NCBI GenBank assembly: GCA_963740255.1
Contig: CAVUDO010000002.1
Coordinates: 496,001 to 560,000 of the forward strand
DNA from: CAVUDO01 sp963740255
GTDB taxonomy: Bacteria > Actinomycetota > Actinomycetes > Mycobacteriales > Cryptosporangiaceae
Direction of reading: 5' to 3'
Length of the DNA stretch: 64,000 bases
Positions 16,782 to 23,759 of this stretch are shown here, piece by piece; within the stretch, counting starts at the first letter, position 1; every line of letters starts with the position of its first letter. A program made the position numbers and the translations under genes. Under the pieces are notes generated by a model that was given only the letters and a program-made list of their open reading frames with translations, was not told where the DNA came from and made no database searches.

Positions 16782-17338
16782 CCACGCCCGGTCACGCACC
16801 GTCCGGCCGCCCGCGCGCGGGCGGACTGGCGGTGGCGGTGCTGGCCGCGGCGGCAGGCGGCGGGCTGGCGCTCTGGGCGTTCGGGCAGGAGTGGACGTCC
16901 GTCCCGGTGCCGCGGCCGGTCCCGCTGCCGCCCGACGCCCGGACCCAGACCGGCGGCCAGCTCGTGCCCTGGGCGCCAGCGCTGGCGTTCGTGGCCGTGG
17001 CCGGGGGGATCGCGCTGCTGGCCGTCCGGCGGGTGGGCCGCGTCGTGGTCTCGCTCGTGCTGGTCGCGGCGGGCGCCGGCCTCGTCGTCGGCGGAGCGAT
17101 CGGGTTGGACGGCGGGTTGGCAGGCGGCGCGGTGGCCGCGCACTGGCCCGCGCTGAGCCTGTTCGGTGGGGTGCTGGTGGCCGCCGCCGGGACGCTCGGT
17201 CTGGCGCGCGGGTCGGGGTGGGCGCGGATGGGCGCCCGGTACGAGTCGCCGACGGCCCGTGCGGCGGTGCCCGCACAGGACGCCGCCGGTGTCTGGGACG
17301 CACTCGACCGTGGTGACGACCCGACCGCCCGCAACTGA
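16778..17338 (+). CDS. Trp-operon-associated membrane protein (TIGR02234-type)
   Basis: 186 residues with four membrane segments, near residues 14-36, 66-88, 94-116 and 126-146, and the periplasmic GQEWTSVPV element between the first two. Length, topology, the WALSLFGG-like fourth helix and ATGA coupling to trpE all match the actinobacterial trp-associated membrane protein family, whose function is unknown. Alanine- and glycine-rich, as usual for the family. In most relatives the gene is followed by trpC, trpB and trpA; here a LemA-family gene comes next. Confidence 0.8.
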   Translation: MTTPGHAPSGRPRAGGLAVAVLAAAAGGGLALWAFGQEWTSVPVPRPVPLPPDARTQTGGQLVPWAPALAFVAVAGGIALLAVRRVGRVVVSLVLVAAGAGLVVGGAIGLDGGLAGGAVAAHWPALSLFGGVLVAAAGTLGLARGSGWARMGARYESPTARAAVPAQDAAGVWDALDRGDDPTARN

Positions 17339-17405
17339 CCGGACACCGTCGGTAGGCATCCCGTACGTTGCTGGCGGCGCGAAGGGGGCGAGCACGGCCG
17401 ACCGC

Positions 17406-17411
17406 TAGCAT
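17406..17411 (+). promoter_or_regulatory. -10 box of the LemA gene (leaderless)
   Basis: TAGCAT, 7 bases before the GTG at 17419. Confidence 0.55.
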
Positions 17412-17418
17412 CGCCCCT

Positions 17419-17994
17419 GTGGAGTACCTGCTCGCCGCCGGCACGGTGCTGATCCTGGTCGCCCTCTACGTGGCCTGGCTCGCCGGACGCGTCGAGCGAC
17501 TGCAGGTCCGGTCGGCCGCCGCCCGGGAGGCGTTGGAGGACCAGCTCGTGCGCCGGGCCTCCGCCGCGGCGGACCTGGCCGGCCCGGCCGGCGTGGAGCC
17601 ATCGGTCGCCCGGCTGCACGACGCCGCGCGGGCGGCGCTCGCGGCCCAGACCGCCGACCTCGACCTCCGCCAGGCCGCCGAGAACGAGCTCACCCGGGCC
17701 CTGCGCGAGGCCCCGCTGGATCCGTCCGACCCGACGGTGGCGGCCGCGACCACGGCCAACCGGCGGCTGGGCGTCGCCCGCCAGGTCTACAACGACGCAG
17801 TGCGCGACACCCGCTCGTTGCGGCAGGCGAAGGTGCCACGGGCGTTCCGACTCGGCTCGCGGCACCCGCTTCCGCACTACTTCGACATCGACGAGTTCGA
17901 TGTCGACGCGCCCCGGGTGCCGCCGCGGGTGGCGGCCCCGGTCCGGGCCACCGGACCTGCCGGTGTCGGGGAGGCCACACCGGGAGCCGCGTGA
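17419..17994 (+). CDS. LemA-family-like membrane-anchored protein
   Basis: 191 residues with one N-terminal membrane helix (about residues 3-22), then a helical region with VERLQVRSAAAREALEDQLVRRA, AENELTRALRE and RRLGVARQVYNDAVRDTRSLRQ, ending in a Pro-rich tail. The VYNDAVRD-type motif and the N-terminal anchor are characteristic of LemA-like four-helix proteins, whose function is unknown. The GTG start follows a TAGCAT box by 7 bases. It stands alone between the trp pair and pdxS. Confidence 0.72.
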   Translation: MEYLLAAGTVLILVALYVAWLAGRVERLQVRSAAAREALEDQLVRRASAAADLAGPAGVEPSVARLHDAARAALAAQTADLDLRQAAENELTRALREAPLDPSDPTVAAATTANRRLGVARQVYNDAVRDTRSLRQAKVPRAFRLGSRHPLPHYFDIDEFDVDAPRVPPRVAAPVRATGPAGVGEATPGAA

Positions 17995-18012
17995 CCTGCG
18001 CGCCGCCGGGGA

Positions 18013-18018
18013 TACGAT
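18013..18018 (+). promoter_or_regulatory. Probable -10 box of pdxS-pdxT
   Basis: TACGAT, about 100 bases before the pdxS start, with a GAGGAAAGG purine run at 18097-18105 as ribosome site. A leadered transcript is implied. Confidence 0.4.
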
Positions 18019-18116
18019 CTCCTCGGGACACCTGGGCGGCCCACCGCACCGACGCGGTCCCGCCGGTCACCCACAACCCGACATCACATCACCCCCGAGG
18101 AAAGGCCCGTTCCGCC

Positions 18117-19031
18117 GTGTCCGCCGAGAACACCCCCGCCTCCGCCGCGAGCAAGGTCGGCACCGCCCGTGTGAAGCGCGGTATGGCCGAGATGCTCAAG
18201 GGCGGCGTGATCATGGACGTCGTCACGCCCGACCAGGCCAAGATCGCCGAGGACGCGGGTGCCGTCGCCGTGATGGCGCTGGAACGGGTGCCGGCCGACA
18301 TCCGGACCGAGGGCGGCGTCGCCCGGATGAGCGACCCGGACATGATCGACGGGATCGTCGCGGCGGTGTCCATCCCGGTGATGGCCAAGGCGCGGATCGG
18401 CCACTTCGTGGAGGCGCAGGTCCTGCAGGCGCTCGGCGTGGACTACGTGGACGAGTCCGAGGTGCTCACCCCCGCCGACGAGTCGCACCACATCGACAAG
18501 TGGGCGTTCACGGTGCCGTTCGTGTGCGGGGCCACCAACCTGGGCGAGGCGTTGCGGCGGATCGCCGAGGGCGCGGCGATGATCCGCTCCAAGGGTGAGG
18601 CCGGCACCGGCAACGTGGTCGAGGCCACCCGGCACATGCGGCAGATCCGGGCCGGCATCCGGCGGCTGGCCACCCTGGACGAGGCCGAGCTGTTCGGTGC
18701 CGCGAAGGACCTGCAGGCGCCGTACGAGCTGGTCAAGGATGTGGCGACGGCCGGGAAGCTGCCGGTCGTGCTGTTCACCGCGGGCGGCATCGCCACGCCG
18801 GCCGACGCGGCGATGATGATGCAGCTCGGCGCGGAGGGGTTGTTCGTCGGGTCGGGCATCTTCAAGTCCGACGATCCGTCCCGGCGGGCCGAGGCGATCG
18901 TGAAGGCCGCGACGTTCCACGACGACCCGGACGTGATCGCGAAGGTGTCGCGGGGCCTCGGCGAGGCGATGGTCGGTATCAACCTCGACACGCTGCCCAC
19001 GCACCAGCGCTATGCCGACCGGGGTTGGTGA
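18117..19031 (+). CDS. pdxS: Pyridoxal 5'-phosphate synthase, lyase subunit
   Basis: 304 residues. A (beta/alpha)8 enzyme that forms PLP from ribose 5-phosphate, glyceraldehyde 3-phosphate and ammonia provided by PdxT; it assembles as a dodecamer. RVKRGMAEMLKGGVIMDVV, MALERVPADIRTEGGVARM, the Schiff-base lysine region VMAKARIGHFVEAQ, GEAGTGNVVEATRHMR and GGIATPADAAMMMQLG are intact. The GTG at 18117 follows a purine run at 18097-18105 and gives the family's usual length. pdxT follows and overlaps by 20 bases. Confidence 0.96.
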   Translation: MSAENTPASAASKVGTARVKRGMAEMLKGGVIMDVVTPDQAKIAEDAGAVAVMALERVPADIRTEGGVARMSDPDMIDGIVAAVSIPVMAKARIGHFVEAQVLQALGVDYVDESEVLTPADESHHIDKWAFTVPFVCGATNLGEALRRIAEGAAMIRSKGEAGTGNVVEATRHMRQIRAGIRRLATLDEAELFGAAKDLQAPYELVKDVATAGKLPVVLFTAGGIATPADAAMMMQLGAEGLFVGSGIFKSDDPSRRAEAIVKAATFHDDPDVIAKVSRGLGEAMVGINLDTLPTHQRYADRGW

Positions 19032-19883
19032 CCTGACGGCCACCGGCGCGCTGCGGGCGGATCCCGGCGATCCGATCGCCGCGGCCCGGCCGGTGGTCGG
19101 GGTGTTCGCGCTGCAGGGCGACGTCCGGGAACATCTCGCGGCGCTGGCTGCCGTCGGCGCGCAGGCGAGGCCGGTTCGACGGCCCGAGGAGCTGGCGCAG
19201 GTCGACGCTCTCGTCGTACCGGGCGGCGAGTCGACCACGATGAGCCGGCTCGCGGACTCCTTCGGCCTGCTCGAGCCGATCCGGGAGCGGATCCGCGTCG
19301 GCATGCCGGTCTACGGTTCGTGCGCCGGGATGATCCTGCTGGCCCGGTCGGTCCTCGACGGCTGGCCCGACCAGCGCGGCTTCGACGGCATCGACATGGT
19401 GGTGCGCCGGAACGCGTTCGGTCGCCAGGTCGACTCGTTCGAGTCCGATCTGGACTTCGCCGGCCTGCCGGGCGGGCCGCTGCACGCGGTGTTCATCCGC
19501 GCCCCCTGGGTGGAGGAGGTCGGTCCGGGCGTCCAGGTGCTCGGCCGCGTCGGCGGCCCCCAGGAGCCGGCGCGCGGCGGCCCCCAGGAGCCGGCCGCGT
19601 CGGCGGCCCCCAGGAGCGCGGCCGCGTCGGCGGCCCCCAGGAGCGCGGCCGCGTCGGCGGCCCCCAGGAGCGCGGCCGCGTCGGCGGCCCCCAGGAGCCC
19701 GGCCGCGTCGGCGGCCCCCAGGAGCGCGGCCGCGTGGGCGGGGGAGTGGCGGACGGTAGGATCGTCGCGGTTCGGCAGGGCAACCTGCTGGCGACCGCCT
19801 TCCACCCGGAGCTGACCGGGGACACCCGCGTCCACGCGCTCTTCCTGGAGATGGTCGTGCGGGCCGGCTCGCTGCCGGCCTAG
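19012..19883 (+). CDS. pdxT: Pyridoxal 5'-phosphate synthase, glutaminase subunit (frameshifted in a repeat)
   Basis: A class I glutaminase that feeds ammonia to PdxS. VVGVFALQGDVREHLAAL, VVPGGESTTM, the nucleophile motif YGSCAGMILLA and FIRAPWVEEVGPGVQVLGRV read in one frame to about 19590. The C-terminal part, VADGRIVAVRQGNLLATAFHPELTGD with the His-Glu of the triad, reads in another frame and stops at 19883. The break lies inside a seven-copy tandem repeat, where one copy is 26 bp instead of 27. Either the gene is inactivated or, more likely, one base is missing. Even when repaired the protein carries about 60 extra residues (GGPQERGRV repeats) in a loop. The ATG at 19012 overlaps pdxS; a GTG at 19093 is an alternative. 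Confidence 0.8.
19552..19736. repeat. 27-bp tandem repeat inside pdxT
   Basis: The core GGCGGCCCCCAGGAG begins at 19552, 19576, 19602, 19629, 19656, 19683 and 19710, so the spacings are 24, 26, 27, 27, 27 and 27 bp. The 26-bp copy shifts the reading frame. The last copies differ from each other by one or two bases, so this is a recent expansion. Confidence 0.95.
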
Positions 19884-19958
19884 TCCGGCACCCGCCGCGC
19901 GGCTGCTGCCGGGCCAGCCGGGCCGGCGACGATATTCGCGCGATCGAGGAGGACGTCC

Positions 19959-20708
19959 GTGAGCGGCCATTCCAAGTGGGCGACCACGAAGCACAAGAAG
20001 GCCGTCGTGGACGCCAGGCGGGGCAAGATGTTCGCCAAGCTGATCAAGACCATCGAGGTCGCGGCCCGCACCGGCGGCGGCGACGTGGCCGGCAACCCGA
20101 CGCTCTACGACGCGATCCAGAAGGCGAAGAAGAGTTCGGTCCCCAACGACAACATCGAGCGGGCGGTCAAGCGCGGCGCGGGCCTGGAGGCCGGCGGCGC
20201 CGACTGGCAGGACATCACCTACGAGGGCTACGGCCCCCACGGCGTCGCGCTGCTGGTCGAGTGCCTGACCGACAACCGCAACCGGGCCGCCAGCGACGTC
20301 CGCACCGCGATCACCCGCAACGGCGGCTCGATGGCCGACCCGGGTTCGGTGTCCTACCTGTTCAGCCGCAAGGGCGTGGTCATCGTCCCGAAGAACGGCC
20401 TGACCGAGGACGACGTGCTCGGCGCGGTGCTGGACGCGGGCGCCGAGGACGTCGCCGACCTCGGGGAGGCGTTCGAGGTGGTGAGCGAGGCCGTCGATCT
20501 GGTTGCCGTGCGCACCGCGCTGCAGGACGCGGGGATCGACTACGAGTCGGCCGAGGCGAGCTTCCTCCCCAGCGTGCAGGTGCCGTTGGACGAGGACGGG
20601 GCCCGGAAGCTCTTCAAGCTCATCGACGCCCTCGAGGACTCCGACGACGTGCAGAACGTGTACGCCAACTTCGACGTCTCCGACGAGGTCATGGAAGCGG
20701 TGAGCTGA
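19959..20708 (+). CDS. YebC/PmpR-family protein
   Basis: 249 residues. The start SGHSKWATTKHKKAVVDARRG is the family signature, followed by KLIKTIEVAAR, PNDNIERAVKRG, YEGYGPHGVALLVECLTDNRNRA and GSVSYLFSRKG. Members bind DNA as regulators or, in more recent work, help ribosomes at difficult proline-rich stretches; which applies here is not known. A GAGGAGGA ribosome site lies 6 bases before the GTG. Located directly upstream of ruvCAB, a conserved neighbourhood. Confidence 0.94.
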   Translation: MSGHSKWATTKHKKAVVDARRGKMFAKLIKTIEVAARTGGGDVAGNPTLYDAIQKAKKSSVPNDNIERAVKRGAGLEAGGADWQDITYEGYGPHGVALLVECLTDNRNRAASDVRTAITRNGGSMADPGSVSYLFSRKGVVIVPKNGLTEDDVLGAVLDAGAEDVADLGEAFEVVSEAVDLVAVRTALQDAGIDYESAEASFLPSVQVPLDEDGARKLFKLIDALEDSDDVQNVYANFDVSDEVMEAVS

Positions 20709-20799
20709 CCCGGGGAGCCGGCCCGGCCGGAACCGCCCGTCCGGCGGTCCGCGGCGGGGCGTGTCGCCCCGGCTTCGGGGGAGCCCGCCCGGTACCGTG

Positions 20800-20814
20800 T
20801 CGAACATCTGTTCG
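20800..20814. promoter_or_regulatory. LexA (SOS) box upstream of ruvCAB
   Basis: TCGAACATCTGTTCG contains the symmetrical core GAACATCTGTTC (20802-20813), matching the Gram-positive/actinobacterial SOS consensus GAAC-N4-GTTC. It abuts a TACCGT -10 box (20793-20798) and ends just before the GGGAGG ribosome site of ruvC. Repression by LexA and DNA-damage induction of ruvCAB are inferred. Confidence 0.85.
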
Positions 20815-20824
20815 GGAGGTGCGC

Positions 20825-21376
20825 GTGCGGGTGATGGGGGTCGATCCCGGCCTGACCCGGTGTGGGCTCGGCGTCGTGGACGGCAGTCCGGGCCGGCGCT
20901 GCACGCTGGTGCACGTCGACGTGGTCCGGACACCGGCCGACGCCGACATCGGTGTCCGGCTGCTCGCCCTCGACCTGGCCTTCGCGGCGGCCATCGCGGC
21001 GCACGCCCCGGACGTGGTGGCGGTGGAGCGGGTGTTCAGCCAGCACAACGTGCGCACCGTGATGGGCACCGCGCAGGCCGCGGGCGTGGCGATCGCCGCC
21101 GCCGCGCGGGCCGGCCTGCCGGTCGTGCTGCACACCCCGAGCGAGGTCAAGGCCGCGGTGACCGGCTCAGGCCGGGCCGACAAGGCACAGGTCGCGGCCA
21201 TGGTGACCAGGCTGCTCGGGCTGGCCGCCACGCCCAAGCCGGCCGACGCGACCGACGCCCTCGCGCTGGCCATCTGTCACCTCTGGCGGGCGCCGGCGCA
21301 GGCCCGGCTCGCGGCGGCGGTCGACGCAGTCCGCGGTGCCGCGGCGGTCGTCCCGGCCCGGGGCGCGGCCCGATGA
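20825..21376 (+). CDS. ruvC: Crossover junction endodeoxyribonuclease RuvC
   Basis: 183 residues. Resolves Holliday junctions together with RuvAB. The RNase-H-like acidic residues are visible: Asp in VMGVDPGLTRCGLG, Glu in VVAVERVFSQHN, and the C-terminal Asp pair in PKPADATDALALAICH. KAAVTGSGRADKAQV is the conserved basic loop. The GTG at 20825 lies 5 bases after a GGGAGG site and directly after the LexA box. The frame is open upstream over yebC but is not coding there. Overlaps ruvA by 4 bases. Confidence 0.96.
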   Translation: MRVMGVDPGLTRCGLGVVDGSPGRRCTLVHVDVVRTPADADIGVRLLALDLAFAAAIAAHAPDVVAVERVFSQHNVRTVMGTAQAAGVAIAAAARAGLPVVLHTPSEVKAAVTGSGRADKAQVAAMVTRLLGLAATPKPADATDALALAICHLWRAPAQARLAAAVDAVRGAAAVVPARGAAR

Positions 21377-21978
21377 TCGCCAGCGTCCGTGGACAGGTCA
21401 CGGCCCTCGCCCCCGACGGCGCGGTGATCGAGGTGGGCGGGGTGGGGCTCTCGGTGCAGTGCAGCCCCGGCACGCTGGCCACCCTCCGGCCAGGCTGCAC
21501 GGCCCAGCTGTCCACCAGCCTGGTCGTGCGGGAGGACTCCCTCACGTTGTACGGATTCGTCTCCGACGACGAGCGGACACTGTTCGAGCTGTTGCAGACC
21601 GCGAGCGGGGTCGGTCCCCGGCTGGCCCAGGCCGTTCTCGGCATCCACCGGCCCGACGCCGTTCGTCGGGCCGTCGCGACCGCCGACATCGCCGCCCTGA
21701 CGCTCGTCCCGGGCATCGGCAAGAAGGGCGCGGAGCGTCTCGTGCTGGAGTTGAAGGATCGGATCGGGGTGATCGGCGCCGCCGACCCCACCGGCCCGGC
21801 GGTCGACCTCGAGCCGCCCTGGCGCACCCAGGTCCGGCAGGGCCTGGTGGGTCTGGGCTGGTCGACCAGGGAAGCCGACGAGGCGCTCACCACCGTGGCC
21901 GCCGCCGTCGACCCGGGCGCCGAGCCGGACGTCTCCGCGCTGCTCAAGCAGGCCATCCGGACGATGGGGCGGCGGTGA
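21373..21978 (+). CDS. ruvA: Holliday junction branch migration protein RuvA
   Basis: 201 residues. Domain I is an OB-fold (MIASVRGQVTALAPDGAVIEVGG). Domain II has two helix-hairpin-helix elements, LLQTASGVGPRLAQAVLG and LTLVPGIGKKGAERLVLELKD. Domain III is a C-terminal three-helix region (about residues 150-201) that contacts RuvB. The ATG overlaps the ruvC stop (ATGA). The stop overlaps a 35-codon frame that fills the gap to ruvB. Confidence 0.96.
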   Translation: MIASVRGQVTALAPDGAVIEVGGVGLSVQCSPGTLATLRPGCTAQLSTSLVVREDSLTLYGFVSDDERTLFELLQTASGVGPRLAQAVLGIHRPDAVRRAVATADIAALTLVPGIGKKGAERLVLELKDRIGVIGAADPTGPAVDLEPPWRTQVRQGLVGLGWSTREADEALTTVAAAVDPGAEPDVSALLKQAIRTMGRR

Positions 21979-22082
21979 ACGGGCGAAGCCGGGCGGCGGG
22001 CAGGCGCGGCGCGGCCCGGCCGGCCCGGCGGGCCCGCCGGGACCAGCCGCCGGCGTCGCGCCGAAGCGGAGCGGCCCGGTGA
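21975..22082 (+). CDS. Candidate 35-residue arginine-rich peptide between ruvA and ruvB
   Basis: A GTG-started frame whose GTGA overlaps the ruvA stop and whose TGA overlaps the ruvB GTG start, so it exactly fills the gap. The product has about 13 arginines in 35 residues (start VNGRSRAAGRRGAARPARRA). It could be a translational bridge that couples ruvA to ruvB, or chance in a 90% GC spacer. No homologue is known to me. Confidence 0.25.
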   Translation: MNGRSRAAGRRGAARPARRARRDQPPASRRSGAAR

Positions 22083-23152
22083 GCGGCGTCGACCCGGCGG
22101 ACGCGACGGCGGTCGTCTCGGCGTACGCGGCTCCGGAGGACCGCGACATCGAGCTCAACCTCCGGCCGCACTCGCTCGCGGAGTTCATCGGCCAGCACCG
22201 CGTCCGCGAGCAGCTCGACCTGCTGCTGCGCAGCGCCCGGCGGCGGCAGCGGCCACCCGACCACATCCTGCTCTCCGGTCCACCGGGCCTGGGCAAGACG
22301 AGCCTGGCGATGATCGTCGCGGCCGAGCTGGGCGCGGCGATCCGGATCACCAGCGGGCCGGCGATCGAACGGTCCGGCGACCTGGCCGCGGTGCTGACCA
22401 CGCTCGGCTCCGGCGACGTGCTCTTCATCGACGAGATCCACCGGATCGCCCGTCCGGCCGAGGAGCTGCTCTACTCGGCGATGGAGGACTTCCGGGTCGA
22501 CGTGGTGGTCGGCAAGGGCCCCGGGGCGACCGCCATCCCGCTCGATGTCGAGCCGTTCACGCTGGTGGGTGCGACCACCCGCTCGGGCCTGCTCACCGGC
22601 CCGTTGCGCGACCGGTTCGGGTTCGTCGCCCACCTCGACTTCTACGAGCCCGCCGACCTGGTCCAGGTGATCACCCGGTCGGCCGGCATCCTCGGGGTGC
22701 GCATCGACCCCGCGGGCGCGGTCGAGATCGCCGGCCGGTCCCGCGGCACCCCCCGGATCGCCAACCGGCTGCTCCGTCGGGTGCGCGACTACGCCGAGGT
22801 ACGTGCCGACGGCGTCGCGACGCTCGAGGTGGCCCAGGCGGCGCTCACCGTCTACCAGGTCGACCACCTGGGCCTGGACCGGCTCGACCGGGGCGTACTG
22901 GACGCGTTGGTGGCCTCTTTCGGCGGCGGCCCGGTGGGTCTGTCGACGCTGGCCGTGGCAGTCGGGGAGGAGCGGGAGACGGTGGAGGAGGTCGCCGAAC
23001 CGTTCCTGGTCCGGGCCGGACTGCTGGCCCGGACGCCGCGGGGCCGGGTCGCCACCCGGGCGGCCTGGGAGCACCTCGGGCGGACGCCGCCGGCCGGACC
23101 GCTGCCCGACGGGCAGGGCGACCTGTTCGGCGGCCGGATGGGTCTGACGTAG
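22079..23152 (+). CDS. ruvB: Holliday junction branch migration helicase RuvB
   Basis: 357 residues. An AAA+ motor that drives branch migration on RuvA-bound junctions. Family segments are LRPHSLAEFIGQHRVREQL, Walker A GPPGLGKTSLA, Walker B LFIDEIHRI, sensor VGATTRSGLLTGPLRDRFG with the arginine finger, sensor 2 RGTPRIANRLLRRVRDYA, and the C-terminal winged helix (from about 260) ending TPRGRVATRAAWEHLG. The GTG overlaps the stop of the short upstream frame. Last gene of the SOS-controlled ruvCAB unit. Confidence 0.97.
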   Translation: MSGVDPADATAVVSAYAAPEDRDIELNLRPHSLAEFIGQHRVREQLDLLLRSARRRQRPPDHILLSGPPGLGKTSLAMIVAAELGAAIRITSGPAIERSGDLAAVLTTLGSGDVLFIDEIHRIARPAEELLYSAMEDFRVDVVVGKGPGATAIPLDVEPFTLVGATTRSGLLTGPLRDRFGFVAHLDFYEPADLVQVITRSAGILGVRIDPAGAVEIAGRSRGTPRIANRLLRRVRDYAEVRADGVATLEVAQAALTVYQVDHLGLDRLDRGVLDALVASFGGGPVGLSTLAVAVGEERETVEEVAEPFLVRAGLLARTPRGRVATRAAWEHLGRTPPAGPLPDGQGDLFGGRMGLT

Positions 23153-23242
23153 CCTGGAGGCGGCGGCACCCCGGGGCCGTCGACGTGCGGCGGGAACGAC
23201 GGCGTCGTGCCCTCCGTTGCCAGCAAGGGTCCGGCGTGCGAC

Positions 23243-23248
23243 TAGACT
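23243..23248 (+). promoter_or_regulatory. -10 box of yajC-secD-secF
   Basis: TAGACT, 42 bases before the preferred GTG of yajC. No convincing -35 box is seen at the usual distance. Confidence 0.45.
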
Positions 23249-23290
23249 CGCCGCCGATCACCGCCTCGTCCACCGATGAAGGGTCCTACC

Positions 23291-23677
23291 GTGTTCTTCG
23301 CCGCGCCCAGTGACCAGGGCGGAGGCAGCAGCTTCCTGCCGCTGCTCCTGCTTGTCGGGCTGTTCGCCCTGATGTACTTCATGGTCATCCGGCCGCAGTC
23401 GCAGCGACGCAAGAAGCTGCAGCAGATGCAGGACGAGATCGGCCCGGGCAGCGAGGTCGTCACCATCGGCGGCCTGTACGGCACGGTGGTCGACACCGAC
23501 GACGACACGTTGACCCTCGAGGTCGCGCCCGGCGTGACCAACCGCTACGCGCGAGGCGCGATCGGCAAGGTGCTTCCCCCAGCCACGTCCGACGCGGACG
23601 ACGACGCGGACGACGACGACGCGGAGAGCCCCGACCCGGTCGCCGACAGCGCCGGCGAGGCCTCCGACAAGCGCTGA
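23291..23677 (+). CDS. yajC: Preprotein translocase subunit YajC
   Basis: 128 residues. One membrane helix (about residues 16-34, LPLLLLVGLFALMYFMVIRP), then the YajC core SQRRKKLQQMQDEIGPGSEVVTIGGLYGTVVDT, and an acidic C-terminal tail rich in Asp (DADDDADDDDAES). YajC accompanies SecDF in the translocase holocomplex. Two starts are possible: the ATG at 23276, or the GTG at 23291 preceded by GAAGGG; the latter is preferred. secD follows 82 bases later and secF after it. Confidence 0.93.
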   Translation: MFFAAPSDQGGGSSFLPLLLLVGLFALMYFMVIRPQSQRRKKLQQMQDEIGPGSEVVTIGGLYGTVVDTDDDTLTLEVAPGVTNRYARGAIGKVLPPATSDADDDADDDDAESPDPVADSAGEASDKR

Positions 23678-23759
23678 GCCCCACCCACCAGACAGCCCGT
23701 ACCGCCCAGCGTGCGACCCACGCTCGGCCCGGTACCGACACCAGGGAGAGTCACCGGCC

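Noticed and set aside
19552..19736. CRISPR-like array
   Set aside because: The repeats are directly adjacent with no unique spacers, lie inside pdxT, and no cas gene is present.
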